A stretch of 64,000 bases of DNA, taken from the NCBI RefSeq assembly GCF_020179755.1, contig NZ_JAIUCY010000001.1, positions 868,001 through 932,000 of the forward strand, read 5' to 3'. How positions within the stretch are numbered: position 1 is the stretch's first letter; the number at the start of each line of letters is the position of its first letter. The DNA is from Herbaspirillum sp. alder98. GTDB taxonomy: Bacteria > Pseudomonadota > Gammaproteobacteria > Burkholderiales > Burkholderiaceae_D. The position numbers were made by a program, and so were the translations under genes. The notes under the pieces were generated by a model. That model saw only the letters and a list, made by a program, of their open reading frames with translations. It searched no databases and was not told the origin of the DNA. Shown piece by piece: positions 27,634 through 38,885 of the stretch.

Positions 27634-28119
27634 ATGCGCCTCTCTTTCCGTACTTTCCCCTCCCTTGGCTTCGCATTCACCCGCCTGGCCGGCTGTACCG
27701 CCCTGGCCCTGGCACTGGCCAGCCTGTCGGCGGCCCATGCGCAAGCTGCGCCACAGCATTTTGCGACCACCCAGCTCAACATCGGCATCCACCTGATCAA
27801 GGCCGAAGTTGCGCAGACCGAAGCCGAACGCGAACAGGGATTGATGTTCCGCGAGAAGATGGGCGACAACGAAGGGATGCTGTTCTTGTTCAAGGCCCCC
27901 GCTGGCGTGTGCATGTGGATGAAGAACACGCTGATCCCGCTGTCGGTGGCCTTCCTCGACGAAAAGGGCGAGATCATCAACATCGAGGAAATGAAGCCGG
28001 AGACGCTTGATTCGCACTGCGCCAAGCGCGGCGCGACCTACGCCCTCGAGATGAACCGCGGCTGGTTCAAGCAAAAGAACATCAAGCCCGGCACCCGCAT
28101 CGACGGCCTGCCACGCTGA
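27634..28119 (+). CDS. DUF192 family protein, exported
   Basis: This UPF0127/DUF192 protein has 161 residues. The N-terminus is a signal peptide (ALALALASLSAAHAQA). The domain carries its conserved segments EREQGLMFREKMGDNEGMLFLF and VCMWMKNTLIPLSVAFLD. The family is widespread and of uncertain function. The start at 27634 removes 22 residues of the open frame that lie over the promoter. Confidence 0.88.
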   Translation: MRLSFRTFPSLGFAFTRLAGCTALALALASLSAAHAQAAPQHFATTQLNIGIHLIKAEVAQTEAEREQGLMFREKMGDNEGMLFLFKAPAGVCMWMKNTLIPLSVAFLDEKGEIINIEEMKPETLDSHCAKRGATYALEMNRGWFKQKNIKPGTRIDGLPR

Positions 28120-28181
28120 CACGTCACGGTGCGCCACAACGGCGCGCCGTGACGACGCATTACAAACCGGATGCACCAACG

Positions 28182-28215
28182 AAAAAAACCCGCCTGAAAC
28201 CAGACGGGTTTTTTG
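28182..28215. terminator. Bidirectional terminator between the DUF192 gene and rpsT
   Basis: AAAAAACCCGCCTG-AAAC-CAGACGGGTTTTTT: an 8-bp stem with one mismatch or wobble and runs of A and T on either side, between two convergent genes. Confidence 0.85.
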
Positions 28216-28263
28216 CTTGCCTTCATGCAATCCTGCTACCGAAGCAGCAAGCGCGGCGCCAAT

Positions 28264-28530
28264 TTAGGCAGCCAGGGCCTTCAGGGCAGCAGCCAGACGG
28301 CTCTTGTGGCGAGCAGCCTTGTTCTTGTGAATGATCTTCTTGTCGGCGATGCTGTCGAGAGTCGACACCGAAGCCTGGAACACGCTGGTTGCAACAGCCT
28401 TGTCGCCACCGGCGATTGCCTTGCGAACTGCCTTGATTGCGGTACGCAGGGTCGAACGCTGGCTCGAGTTGTGCGCGTTTTGCTTAACTGCTTGACGTGC
28501 ACGCTTGCGTGCCTGTGCGGTATTTGCCAT
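28264..28530 (-). CDS. rpsT: 30S ribosomal protein S20
   Basis: This primary 16S rRNA-binding protein of the small subunit has 88 residues, rich in Lys, Arg and Ala. It starts [21 protein letters not shown], the universal S20 N-terminus. It is monocistronic and divergent from murJ, as in many betaproteobacteria. Confidence 0.97.
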   Translation of the reverse strand: MANTAQARKRARQAVKQNAHNSSQRSTLRTAIKAVRKAIAGGDKAVATSVFQASVSTLDSIADKKIIHKNKAARHKSRLAAALKALAA

Positions 28531-28606
28531 GAAATTATCCTAAATCGAGAGTCGTATGCGCCGCTAACCCTTAGGACTCGCGAAGCCAAATTCTGTGAAG
28601 CCTCGG

Positions 28607-28635
28607 ATTATAACTACTTTTCCGGCAATGGGCAA
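28607..28635 (-). promoter_or_regulatory. rpsT promoter
   Basis: On the reverse strand, TTGCCC, 17 bases, then TATAAT, about 77 bases upstream of rpsT. The -10 is perfect and the -35 matches 4 of 6. Confidence 0.65.
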
Positions 28636-28789
28636 ACACTACCTGCGATGCCAACAACAGCGGCCAGGCCGATCCGTTGCCTGGCCGCCATGATCATCGT
28701 GCCGGGCAGATCGAACCGACCAGCTTGCCCGCAGTCTATTGCCATCCAGACAATTCCACGCGCGCCGCCGTCGCCTGCGACCACGCCGC

Positions 28790-28795
28790 TATAAT
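28790..28795 (+). promoter_or_regulatory. -10 element almost touching the murJ start
   Basis: A perfect TATAAT ends 8 bases before the murJ ATG, so the expected transcript start lies within about 2 bases of the start codon. No good -35 is visible. Confidence 0.45.
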
Positions 28796-28803
28796 GCCGC
28801 TCC

Positions 28804-30357
28804 ATGAACTTGCACAAAACGCTGGCGGCCATCTCCGGCATGACGATGCTCTCGCGCATCACCGGACTGGCCCGCGAAATCCTGTTTGCCCGCGCCTTCG
28901 GGGCCTCGGCCTTCACCGACGCCTTCAACATCGCCTTCCGCATTCCCAACCTGCTGCGCCGGTTGTTCGCCGAGGGCGCCTTCTCGCAGGCCTTCGTGCC
29001 GATCCTCGCCGAATACAAGAACCAGCGCGGCGAAGAGCAGACCAAGCACCTGATCGACCATGTCGCCACCGTGCTGATGTGGATGATGCTGGTCACCTGC
29101 GTGGCCGGTATCGTGGCCACCCCCTTCGTGGTCTACTTCATCGCCACCGGCCTGCAATACAACCAGGACGCCTTCCACGCATCGGTGGTGATGACCCGCA
29201 TCATGTTTCCCTATATCGGATTCATGGCCTTCGTGGCGCTGGCCGGGGGCATCCTCAATACCTGGAAAGAATTCAAGATCCCGGCCTTCACCTCGGTGCT
29301 GCTCAATCTTTCCTTCATCGTCGCGTCGCTGTTCGTGGCGCCCTTCATGGACCAGCCCATCTATGCCATGGCCTTCGCGGTGGTGGTCGGCGGCATCCTG
29401 CAGGTGGCGCTGCAGGTGCCGGCACTGATGAAGATCGGCATGTTGCCGCGCCTGTACCTGAACCCGGCCATCGGCCTGCGCGACGAAGGCGTCAAGCGCG
29501 TGCTCAAGAAGATGGGGCCGGCCGTGTTTGCCGTCTCGGCCGCCCAACTGAGCCTGATGATCAATACCAATATCGCGTCGCGACTGGAGCACGGCAGCGT
29601 GTCATGGCTGTCGTACGCCGACCGCCTGATGGAATTTCCCACGGCGCTGCTGGGCGTGGCACTGGGGACCATCCTCCTGCCCAGCCTGTCCAACGCCCAC
29701 GCCGCCGATGACACCACCGAATACTCGGCCCTGCTCGACTGGGGCCTGCGCCTGACCTTCATGCTGGCCATGCCGGCCGCCGTGGGGCTGGCCACGCTGT
29801 CGACGCCGCTGACCGCGACCCTGTTCCACTATGGCCGTTTCGATACATTGTCGGTGGCCATGACCGGCCATGCGCTGGTGGCCTACGGCGTGGGGCTGAT
29901 CGGGCTGGTGGTGGTGAAGATTCTGGCGCCGGGGTTCTACGCCAAGCAGGATATCCGCACCCCGGTGATCATCGCCGTCATCGTCCTGATCGCCACCCAG
30001 TTGATGAACACCGTGTTCGTGCCCAAATTCGCCCACGCCGGACTGGCGCTGTCGATCGGGCTGGGCGCCTGCCTCAATGCGTTGCTGCTTTTCTGGGGGC
30101 TGCGCCACCGGGGCATCTATACCCCGCGTCCAGGCTGGGGCATGTTCCTGGTACGCATGACGGGCGCCTTGCTGGTGCTGGCCGGCGTGGCCCTTTGGAT
30201 TGCCGGCAAGTTCGACTGGATCGCATTGCAGGCGCATCCGCTGCTGCGCATCGGCGCGTTGCTGCTGGTGATGGTAGTGTGCGCACTCGCATACTTCGGC
30301 CCCCTATTCGCTATGGGGTTTCGCCTGAGCGAATTCAAGCGGATTGCACGTCGTTAG
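28804..30357 (+). CDS. murJ: Lipid II flippase MurJ
   Basis: This inner-membrane flippase moves lipid II outward for peptidoglycan synthesis. The 517-residue protein has about 14 hydrophobic segments. The opening SGMTMLSRITGLAREILFARAFGAS and FRIPNLLRRLFAEGAFSQAFVPI are MviN/MurJ signatures containing the essential arginines. The ATG is well fixed by homology, yet no Shine-Dalgarno precedes it and a TATAAT lies only 8 bases away. Confidence 0.96.
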   Translation: MNLHKTLAAISGMTMLSRITGLAREILFARAFGASAFTDAFNIAFRIPNLLRRLFAEGAFSQAFVPILAEYKNQRGEEQTKHLIDHVATVLMWMMLVTCVAGIVATPFVVYFIATGLQYNQDAFHASVVMTRIMFPYIGFMAFVALAGGILNTWKEFKIPAFTSVLLNLSFIVASLFVAPFMDQPIYAMAFAVVVGGILQVALQVPALMKIGMLPRLYLNPAIGLRDEGVKRVLKKMGPAVFAVSAAQLSLMINTNIASRLEHGSVSWLSYADRLMEFPTALLGVALGTILLPSLSNAHAADDTTEYSALLDWGLRLTFMLAMPAAVGLATLSTPLTATLFHYGRFDTLSVAMTGHALVAYGVGLIGLVVVKILAPGFYAKQDIRTPVIIAVIVLIATQLMNTVFVPKFAHAGLALSIGLGACLNALLLFWGLRHRGIYTPRPGWGMFLVRMTGALLVLAGVALWIAGKFDWIALQAHPLLRIGALLLVMVVCALAYFGPLFAMGFRLSEFKRIARR

Positions 30358-30402
30358 CAAATCGGGTGACGCTTCCCAAAATATTTTGATAGGATGTCCT
30401 GC

Positions 30403-31247
30403 ATGACGCTGACCTCCCTCGAATACTTTGCTTCGCTGGTGCGCCAGGACGATTCGATCCCGCTGTTCGAATCTGCCTTGACGTTGGGCCAGGACTTCTA
30501 TCCGGAGATGGACTTCGGCGAACAGGAGGTCGAGCTCGACAACCTGGCCCTGAAGCTGCGAGACCGCCTGCCCACGGATGCGTCACAGATCCAGAAGTTG
30601 CGCATGCTGAACCATTTCTTCTTCCAGGAAATGGCCTTCGCCGGCAACATCAACAACTATTACGATCCCGACAACAGTTACCTGCATCGCGTCATCGCCA
30701 CCCGTCGCGGCATTCCGATCTCGTTGGCGGTGGTGTTCATCGAACTGGCGCAGCAGGTCGGGCTGGACATGAAAGGGGTGTCTTTCCCCGGTCATTTCCT
30801 GATGAAGCTGTCGGTGCAGTCGGGTGAAATCGTGCTCGATCCGATGAACGGCTCCAGCCTCTCGCGCGAAGAGCTCGAAGAACGGCTCGAACCCTACCTC
30901 GAACGCCAGCAGGAACACGAGGACGACGACGAGCTGCCACTGGCGGCGTACCTGCGCGCGGCCCACCCGCGCGAAATCCTGGCGCGCATGCTGCGCAACC
31001 TGAAAGCCATCTTCATGGAAAGCCAGCGCTGGCAGCAGGTGCTGGACGTGCAGGAAAGACTGGTCATCCTGCTGCCCGAAGAAGTCACCGAGCGGCGCGA
31101 TCGCGGCCTGGCCCGGGCCAACCTGGGCCTGGCCCAGGCAGCACTGGAAGACCTCGAGGCCTACCTGGCGCTACGGCCCCAGGCCGAGGATGCGGAGAGC
31201 CTGCGCGACATGCTGCCCGACCTGCGGGAAGCGTTGCGCCGGCCCAA

Positions 31248-31251
<4 letters not shown>
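30403..31251 (+). CDS. SirB1/TPR transglutaminase-like protein
   Basis: This SirB1 family protein has 282 residues. The N-terminal transglutaminase-like domain includes NNYYDPDNSYLHRVIATRRGIPISLAVVFIELA and VSFPGHFLMKL. A C-terminal TPR-like region (QRWQQVLDVQERLVILLPEE ...) follows. ATG 30403 is chosen over 30394 because AGGA at 30391-30394 is then 8 bases away; the earlier ATG would overlap its own ribosome-binding site. Function is undefined. The 3' end overlaps the convergent uup gene by 4 bases. Confidence 0.85.
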
Positions 31252-33149
<1,898 letters not shown>

Positions 33150-33347
33150 AGCTTGTAGGGCGAGCGCGACGCGCTGCCGATCCAGATGAATTGCGGGAAA
33201 ACGCCCGAAAGAGCGGCATTGTACCGGCTTGCCGTCGCCGATGGGCAGCTGCGGCGCTGTTACATTCAGTAAAGCATTGCCGCCACCGCCGGCCGGGGCG
33301 GCTGGCCGCATGCTGTAAGATAGCGCATCCAGATTTCCGGCCATCTC

Positions 33348-35804
33348 ATGCACTCTCCAACGCCCAGCAGTCTCCAGCGCCGCCAGCGCGGTTTTCTCAA
33401 CCCCAACATCGCCAAGTTTCTCGGGCTGTCCATCCTCGGATTGGGCATCGCCGGTGCGCTGCTGGTCGTGTATGCGCTGATCTTCATCAATCCGCGCCTG
33501 CCCTCGCTGGACCTGATCACCGATTACCGGCCCAAGGTGCCACTGCGGATCTGGTCCGAAGACAAGGTGTTGCTAGGCGAATTCGGCGAAGAAAAGCGCA
33601 GCCTGGTCAAGCTCGACGACATCCCGGCCGACATGAAGAATGCGGTGCTGGCGATCGAAGACTATCGCTTCTACCAGCACGGTGGCATCGACTACATCGG
33701 CATCGCCCGCGCACTGGTGACCGACGTGCTACGCGGCAGCGCCTCGCAGGGCGCCAGCACCATCACCATGCAGGTGGCCCGCAATGTCTTCCTGACCAAG
33801 GAAAAGACCTTCTCCCGCAAGCTCTACGAAGTGCTGCTGGCCAACAAGATCGAGAATGCACTGACCAAGGACCAGATCCTCGAGGTCTACATGAACCAGA
33901 TCTACCTGGGCCAGCGCGCCTTCGGCTTTGCTGCAGCCGCCCGCACCTACTTCGGCAAGGACCTCAAGGATGTCTCGCTGGCCGAAGCCGCGATGCTGGC
34001 CGGACTACCCAAGGCGCCCTCGGCGTACAACCCGGTGGTCAATCCCAAGCGCGCCCACATCCGCCAGCAATACATCCTGCAGCGCATGCTGGACGTGGGC
34101 TTCATCACCCAGGCCCAGTATGACGTCGCCGCCAAGGAACAACTGAAGGTGCGCGCGCCGGGCAGCCAGTACACCGTGCACGCCGAGTACGTCACGGAAA
34201 TGGCGCGCCAGATGGTCTACGCGCAGTACAAGGAAGAAACCTATACCCAGGGCTTCAACGTCTATACCACCATCAACGCCGCCGACCAGCAGGCGGCCTA
34301 TACGGCCGTGCGCAAGGGTGTGATGGATTACGACCGCCGCCACGGCTATCGCGGCCCGGTCGAGAGCATCGACTTACCGGCCGATGCCGACCAGCGCGCC
34401 GCCGCCATCGATGACCTGATGGACGACCACCCCGACAACGATGACATCCTGGCCGCCGTGGTGCTGGCCGCCGGCCCCAAGCAGGTCGATGTAGTGCTGC
34501 GCTCGGGCGAGCGCGTCAGCATCAAGGGCGAGGCCCTGCGCTTCGTGGCCAATGCCTTGTCCGAGAAGGCCAAGAAAGAAATCCGCATCCGCCCCGGCTC
34601 GCTGATCCGGGTGATGCAGGATGCGAAGCAGAACTGGCAGATCGTGCAGTTGCCGCAGGTCGAATCTGCGCTGGTGTCGGTGGTGCCGCAGGATGGCGCC
34701 ATCCGCGCGCTGGTGGGTGGTTTCGATTTCACCCAGAACAATTTCAACCACGTCACGCAAGCGTGGCGCCAGCCCGGCTCGACCTTCAAGCCATTCATCT
34801 ATGCAGCGGCGCTGGAAAAGGGTTTTGGTCCGGCCAGCATCGTCAACGACGCGCCGGTGTCGTACCCCGCCGGCAGTGGCCAGCCGAACTGGGAACCCAA
34901 GGATGATGAAGCGCCGGCCGGCCCGATGACAGTACGCACCGCGCTGCAGAAGTCGGTCAACCTGGTCGCCATTCGCACGCTGGACAACATCGGTGTGCAA
35001 TATGCCAAGGAATTCATCACCGCCACCTACGGTTTCGATCCCGACAAGGTGCCGCCCTACCTGCCGATGGCGCTGGGCGCAGGCCAGACCAATCCGCTGC
35101 AATTGTCGGCCGCGTATTCGGTGTTTGCCAATGGCGGCTACCGCATCGCGCCGTATCTGATCGCCCAGATCACCGACGCCCGCGGCAAGGTGCTGTCCAA
35201 GGCCGAGCCGCTGGTGGTGGGCAGTGGCGCGCCGCGCGTGGTGGCCGAGCGCAATAGCTACATGATGACCAACCTGCTCAAGTCGGTCGCCCAGCGCGGC
35301 ACCGGCGCGCGCAGCAACAGCATCGGCCGCACCGACCTGGCCGGCAAGACCGGCACCACCAACGATGCCATCGATGGCTGGTTCGCCGGTTATCAGCGCA
35401 CACTGGCCACCGTGGTGTGGATGGGCTACGACCAGCCCAAGAGCCTGGGCGGCATGGAGTTCGGCGCCCAGTTGGCCCTGCCGATCTGGGTCGACTACAT
35501 GCGCGCCGCCCTCAAGGGCGTGCCGCAGGCCGAGTTGCCGGTGCCGGACGGCATCCGCTTCATCGATGGCGAACCCTACTATGACAACTTCACCCCCGGC
35601 AATGGCCAGGTGACCAATGTCGGCGTGACCGTGGTCGACGCCATTTCGAACTTCTTCGGATGGACACCCAGCTCGGCACCCGCAGCGCCAGCCGGATCGG
35701 GGGCGCCGGCAGCACCTACGGCGCCGGCGGCGCCCGGCGCAGCGCCATCGCAGCCGTCATCGGCAGCCAAACGCTTCTACGACAGCACCAACCAGAGCCC
35801 CTGA
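33348..35804 (+). CDS. mrcA: Penicillin-binding protein 1A (bifunctional glycosyltransferase/transpeptidase)
   Basis: This class A PBP polymerises and crosslinks peptidoglycan. The 818-residue protein has an N-terminal anchor (LSILGLGIAGALLVVYALIF). The GT51 glycosyltransferase domain shows AIEDYRFYQHGGID and QGASTITMQVARN. The OB-like insert is followed by the transpeptidase with SxxK in RQPGSTFKPFIY, SVN in KSVNLVAIR and KTG in LAGKTGTTNDAIDGWF. The tail is Pro/Ala-rich low complexity. The usual neighbour for ponA in betaproteobacteria is the pilMNOPQ operon, which is absent here, so another copy may exist elsewhere. Confidence 0.94.
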   Translation: MHSPTPSSLQRRQRGFLNPNIAKFLGLSILGLGIAGALLVVYALIFINPRLPSLDLITDYRPKVPLRIWSEDKVLLGEFGEEKRSLVKLDDIPADMKNAVLAIEDYRFYQHGGIDYIGIARALVTDVLRGSASQGASTITMQVARNVFLTKEKTFSRKLYEVLLANKIENALTKDQILEVYMNQIYLGQRAFGFAAAARTYFGKDLKDVSLAEAAMLAGLPKAPSAYNPVVNPKRAHIRQQYILQRMLDVGFITQAQYDVAAKEQLKVRAPGSQYTVHAEYVTEMARQMVYAQYKEETYTQGFNVYTTINAADQQAAYTAVRKGVMDYDRRHGYRGPVESIDLPADADQRAAAIDDLMDDHPDNDDILAAVVLAAGPKQVDVVLRSGERVSIKGEALRFVANALSEKAKKEIRIRPGSLIRVMQDAKQNWQIVQLPQVESALVSVVPQDGAIRALVGGFDFTQNNFNHVTQAWRQPGSTFKPFIYAAALEKGFGPASIVNDAPVSYPAGSGQPNWEPKDDEAPAGPMTVRTALQKSVNLVAIRTLDNIGVQYAKEFITATYGFDPDKVPPYLPMALGAGQTNPLQLSAAYSVFANGGYRIAPYLIAQITDARGKVLSKAEPLVVGSGAPRVVAERNSYMMTNLLKSVAQRGTGARSNSIGRTDLAGKTGTTNDAIDGWFAGYQRTLATVVWMGYDQPKSLGGMEFGAQLALPIWVDYMRAALKGVPQAELPVPDGIRFIDGEPYYDNFTPGNGQVTNVGVTVVDAISNFFGWTPSSAPAAPAGSGAPAAPTAPAAPGAAPSQPSSAAKRFYDSTNQSP

Positions 35805-35821
35805 ACCCGGGACCACAAACG

Positions 35822-35857
35822 AAAAAGCGCAGAAGACGAATCTTCTGCGCTTTTTTT
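35822..35857. terminator. Bidirectional terminator after mrcA
   Basis: AAAAAGCGCAGAAGA-CGAA-TCTTCTGCGCTTTTTTT: a perfect stem with A- and T-runs. It serves mrcA and also the convergent tRNA-Arg gene. Confidence 0.88.
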
Positions 35858-35861
35858 ATGC

Positions 35862-35937
35862 TGGTGCCCCCGACACGGATCGAACGTGTGACCTATCCCT
35901 TAGGAGGGGATCGCTCTATCCACTGAGCTACGGGGGC
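35862..35937 (-). tRNA. tRNA-Arg (anticodon CCT)
   Basis: A 76-base cloverleaf with encoded CCA. The acceptor pair is GCCCCCG/CGGGGGC with discriminator A. The D arm reads TAGCTCAGTGGATAGAGCG. The anticodon stem ATCCC/GGGAT surrounds loop CTCCTAA, and the T loop contains TTCGATC. Anticodon CCT reads AGG, a rare codon in this GC-rich genome. Confidence 0.95.
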
Positions 35938-35949
35938 AGCAAGGCCGCT

Positions 35950-35978
35950 ATTGTAGCCGTAGCGACCGTCATTGCAAA
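35950..35978 (-). promoter_or_regulatory. tRNA-Arg promoter
   Basis: On the reverse strand, TTTGCA, 17 bases, then TACAAT, 13 bases ahead of the mature 5' end. Confidence 0.6.
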
Positions 35979-36096
35979 GCCGACGGTCGATATGCGATCT
36001 TGCAGGGACAATGTAGGGATGGATCGCTGCATGCCTTGCACTACAATAGCTGCATCGAGCCGCAACCATTGGCAGCGGCCAGCCAGGGAGACAAAG

Positions 36097-36852
36097 TTGA
36101 CGTCGACGTCCGCAACCCGCCTTGAACGCCTGATGCCGGCTCTGTGCCACGGCTGGTTGCTTGCACTGTGGGGCGTGGTGCTGATGCTGGCATGCCATGT
36201 GGCCCAAGCCCAGAATAGCGATCAGCGGGTGCCCGCGATGGCCGAGCGGGTCGCCGCCTGCACTGCCTGCCACGGCGCCGAAGGGCGGGCCGGGCCTGAC
36301 GGCTATTATCCGCGCATCGCCGGCAAACCCGAAGCTTACCTCTATAACCAGTTACGTAACTTTCGCGACGGGCGGCGGCGCTATCCGCCGATGAATTACC
36401 TGCTGACCAATCTGTCGGACGACTACCTGCGCCAGATCGCGCGCCACTTCGCCGAACAACATCCGCCCTACTCCACGCCGAGCGCCGCCAACAGCTCGGC
36501 GGCGACACTCGAACGCGGCCGGCTGCTGGCCTTGCAAGGCGCGCCGCAACGCCGGCTACCGGCATGCGCGGCCTGCCACGGCCAGGCGCTGTCGGGCCTG
36601 CAACCGGCCACGCCCGGACTGCTGGGTCTGCCACGTGATTACATCAGTGCCCAATTGGGCGCCTGGCGCAACGGCGCGCGACGCGCCCATGCGCCGGATT
36701 GCATGGCCGATGTGGCCCAGGCGCTCACGCCCGACGATATCAATGCCGTCAGCACCTGGCTGGCGTCGCAGCCGCCATCGACCGCACCGCCTCCGGACCA
36801 GCCGGCAGCGCCCTGGCCGGTGCCGTGCGGCAGCATGGGGGCTGCGCCATGA
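36097..36852 (+). CDS. Di-haem c-type cytochrome (c4-like)
   Basis: This is an exported cytochrome with two CxxCH sites, CTACH and CAACH, each in a class I c domain. TTG 36097 is chosen because AGGGAG lies 6 bases upstream; it gives 251 residues with a proper signal peptide (GWLLALWGVVLMLACHVAQAQ). The upstream open frame has no ribosome-binding site. The domains resemble cytochrome c4 (GRAGPDGYYPRIAGKPEAYLYNQLRNFRDG). It overlaps the next cytochrome gene by 4 bases (ATGA), so the two are made together. No dehydrogenase subunit is adjacent. Confidence 0.88.
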   Translation: MTSTSATRLERLMPALCHGWLLALWGVVLMLACHVAQAQNSDQRVPAMAERVAACTACHGAEGRAGPDGYYPRIAGKPEAYLYNQLRNFRDGRRRYPPMNYLLTNLSDDYLRQIARHFAEQHPPYSTPSAANSSAATLERGRLLALQGAPQRRLPACAACHGQALSGLQPATPGLLGLPRDYISAQLGAWRNGARRAHAPDCMADVAQALTPDDINAVSTWLASQPPSTAPPPDQPAAPWPVPCGSMGAAP

Positions 36853-38138
36853 AGCGCGCATTGATGCTGCTGGCGGCCGCACTGGCCCTGCTCCTGTTGC
36901 TGGCTTCAGCGTTGCTGGCCTGGCAATGGTTGCGCCCTGAAGAGATGGGCCAGGCCACCGCCGTCGCCGATCCGGCAGCCCAGGTGGCGCGCGGCGCCTA
37001 CCTGGCGCGTGCCGGCAATTGCATGGCCTGCCACACGCCGCGCGGCGGCACGCCCTACGCCGGCGGACGCGCTATGCCGACGCCCTTCGGCACGCTCTAT
37101 ACCAGCAATATCACCCCGGATCGCCACAGCGGCATCGGTGCGTGGAATGCCGACGACTTCTGGCGCGCGCTGCATCATGGTCGCGGCAAGGATGGCCGCT
37201 TTCTCTATCCGGCCTTCCCTTTCACCAATTACACCCGGGTCTCGCGCACCGATGCCGACGCCCTGTTCGCCTACCTGCAAAGCCTGCCTCCGGCAGCGCG
37301 CGAAAATACCCCGCATCAGTTGCGCTTTCCGTACAACCAGCGCTGGCTGCTGGCGGGCTGGCGCGCGCTGTACTTCGAGCCGGGCGAATATCGGCCACAG
37401 CAGCAGCGAAGCGCACAGTGGAACCGGGGAGCCTACCTGGTGCAGGGTCTGGGCCATTGCAGTGGATGCCACAGCACACGCAACATGTTCGGCGCGGCCG
37501 GCAACCCGGGTGATCTCACCGGGGGATTGATTCCGGGCCTGGACTGGGTCGCCCCCTCGCTGCAGGATGACGGGCCGCATGGGCTGAAACAATGGCGCAG
37601 CGAAGAATTGTCGGCGCTGCTATCGAGCGGCGTGTCGCAACGTGCATCGGTGATGGGGCCGATGGCGGAAGTGGTCGGGCAAAGCCTGCAATACCTGAGT
37701 CCGCAAGACATCGCCGCGATGACCACCTATCTGCATTCGCTGCCAGTGATGACCTCAGCGGCTGGCGACAGGACGTCACCGCCGGCGGCACAGACCGAGC
37801 AGGCCATGCGTACCGGTGAGCGACTCTATCGACAGCTGTGCGTGGATTGCCACAATGTGCGCGGCCAGGGCATTGCGCCCGATTATCCGCCGCTGGACGG
37901 CAACCCGGCGCTCACCGCAGCGTTACCGGTGAACGTCATCAGGATCGTGTTGCATGGTGGTTATGCGCCGTCGACGGCAGGCAATCCCTACCCGTTCGGC
38001 ATGCCGCCGTTCGGGCACCAGTTGTCGGATGAAGAAGTAGCCGCTGTGGTGAGCTACGTGCGCAACAGCTGGAGCAATCGCAGTGGCGTGGTAACGGCGG
38101 CGGAGGTCAATCGGCTGCGCGGCGTGCCACTGGATTGA
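36849..38138 (+). CDS. Tri-haem cytochrome c, dehydrogenase-subunit type
   Basis: This membrane-anchored periplasmic cytochrome has 429 residues and three CxxCH sites: CMACH, CSGCH and CVDCH. One uncleaved or signal helix (LMLLAAALALLLLLASALLAWQW) leads in. The layout matches the cytochrome subunit of membrane alcohol, gluconate or aldehyde dehydrogenases (YLARAGNCMACHTPRGG, GAYLVQGLGHCSGCHSTRN). No flavo- or quinoprotein large subunit is encoded nearby, so its electron donor is unknown. It starts inside the stop of the c4-like gene. Confidence 0.88.
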   Translation: MKRALMLLAAALALLLLLASALLAWQWLRPEEMGQATAVADPAAQVARGAYLARAGNCMACHTPRGGTPYAGGRAMPTPFGTLYTSNITPDRHSGIGAWNADDFWRALHHGRGKDGRFLYPAFPFTNYTRVSRTDADALFAYLQSLPPAARENTPHQLRFPYNQRWLLAGWRALYFEPGEYRPQQQRSAQWNRGAYLVQGLGHCSGCHSTRNMFGAAGNPGDLTGGLIPGLDWVAPSLQDDGPHGLKQWRSEELSALLSSGVSQRASVMGPMAEVVGQSLQYLSPQDIAAMTTYLHSLPVMTSAAGDRTSPPAAQTEQAMRTGERLYRQLCVDCHNVRGQGIAPDYPPLDGNPALTAALPVNVIRIVLHGGYAPSTAGNPYPFGMPPFGHQLSDEEVAAVVSYVRNSWSNRSGVVTAAEVNRLRGVPLD

Positions 38139-38157
38139 AGGCGATCAGGGCTTGGGT

Positions 38158-38847
38158 TCACTCGCCGCTGGCGCTGAACTTGTAGCCCACGCCACGCACG
38201 GTTTGAACATAGTGCGACAGTTCGCCCAGCGACTTGCGCAAGCGCATGATGTGCACATCCACCGTGCGCTCTTCGATGAAGGTATGGTCGCCCCACACCT
38301 TGTCGAGCAACTGCGCCCGCGAAAAGATCCGCTCGGGGTGCGCCACCAGAAAACGCAGCAGCTTGAATTCGGCCTGGTCCAGCGCCACCGGGCGCTCGGC
38401 CACCGATACCTGCAAACGTTCGGCATCGACCATGATGGCGCCGTAGGTCAGCGCCTGGCTGCCCACCTCGGGCGCCTTGCGACGCAACAGCGCCTGCACT
38501 CGCGCCACCAGTTCCTTGGGCGAGAATGGCTTGGTGACGTAATCGTCGGCGCCTTCGTTGAGGCCGCGCACCTTGTCTTCTTCCATGCCCTTGGCGGTCA
38601 GCATGATGACCGGCAAGGCAGCCGTGCGCGGATCGCGTCGCAGCTCCGACAGCAGCGCCAGGCCCGAACTGTCGGGCAGCATCCAGTCCAGCAGCACGAC
38701 ATGCGGCAAGGCCTCGGCGATCTGGCTGCGCGCCTGCTGCACGTCAATGGCCAGGGTGGTGGCAAAGCCGGCGCCCTGCATCGTGAAACGCAGCAGCTCG
38801 GCGATCGCCGGTTCGTCTTCCACCAATAAAACCTGGGGCTGTGTCAT
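38158..38847 (-). CDS. phoB: OmpR/PhoB-type response regulator, probably PhoB
   Basis: This two-component DNA-binding regulator has 229 residues. The receiver domain has the acidic pair in LLVEDEPAI, the phospho-acceptor Asp in VVLLDWMLPDSSG and the Lys in YVTKPFSPKEL. The C-terminal winged helix includes RTVDVHIMRLRKSL and RGVGYKFS. WMLPDSSG and the winged-helix wording favour PhoB. In related genomes glmM is followed by pstSCAB-phoU-phoB-phoR; here phoB follows glmM after 38 bases and no phoR, phoU or pst gene is present. The exact regulon is inferred. Confidence 0.75.
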   Translation of the reverse strand: MTQPQVLLVEDEPAIAELLRFTMQGAGFATTLAIDVQQARSQIAEALPHVVLLDWMLPDSSGLALLSELRRDPRTAALPVIMLTAKGMEEDKVRGLNEGADDYVTKPFSPKELVARVQALLRRKAPEVGSQALTYGAIMVDAERLQVSVAERPVALDQAEFKLLRFLVAHPERIFSRAQLLDKVWGDHTFIEERTVDVHIMRLRKSLGELSHYVQTVRGVGYKFSASGE

Positions 38848-38885
38848 CGCTCTTCCATAGACAGATTCGAGTGCCGCATCTTCAA

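Noticed and set aside
35862..35937. tRNA-Arg as an integration site for a genomic island
   Set aside because: No integrase, no direct repeat of the tRNA 3' end and a normal housekeeping gene on the 3' side.
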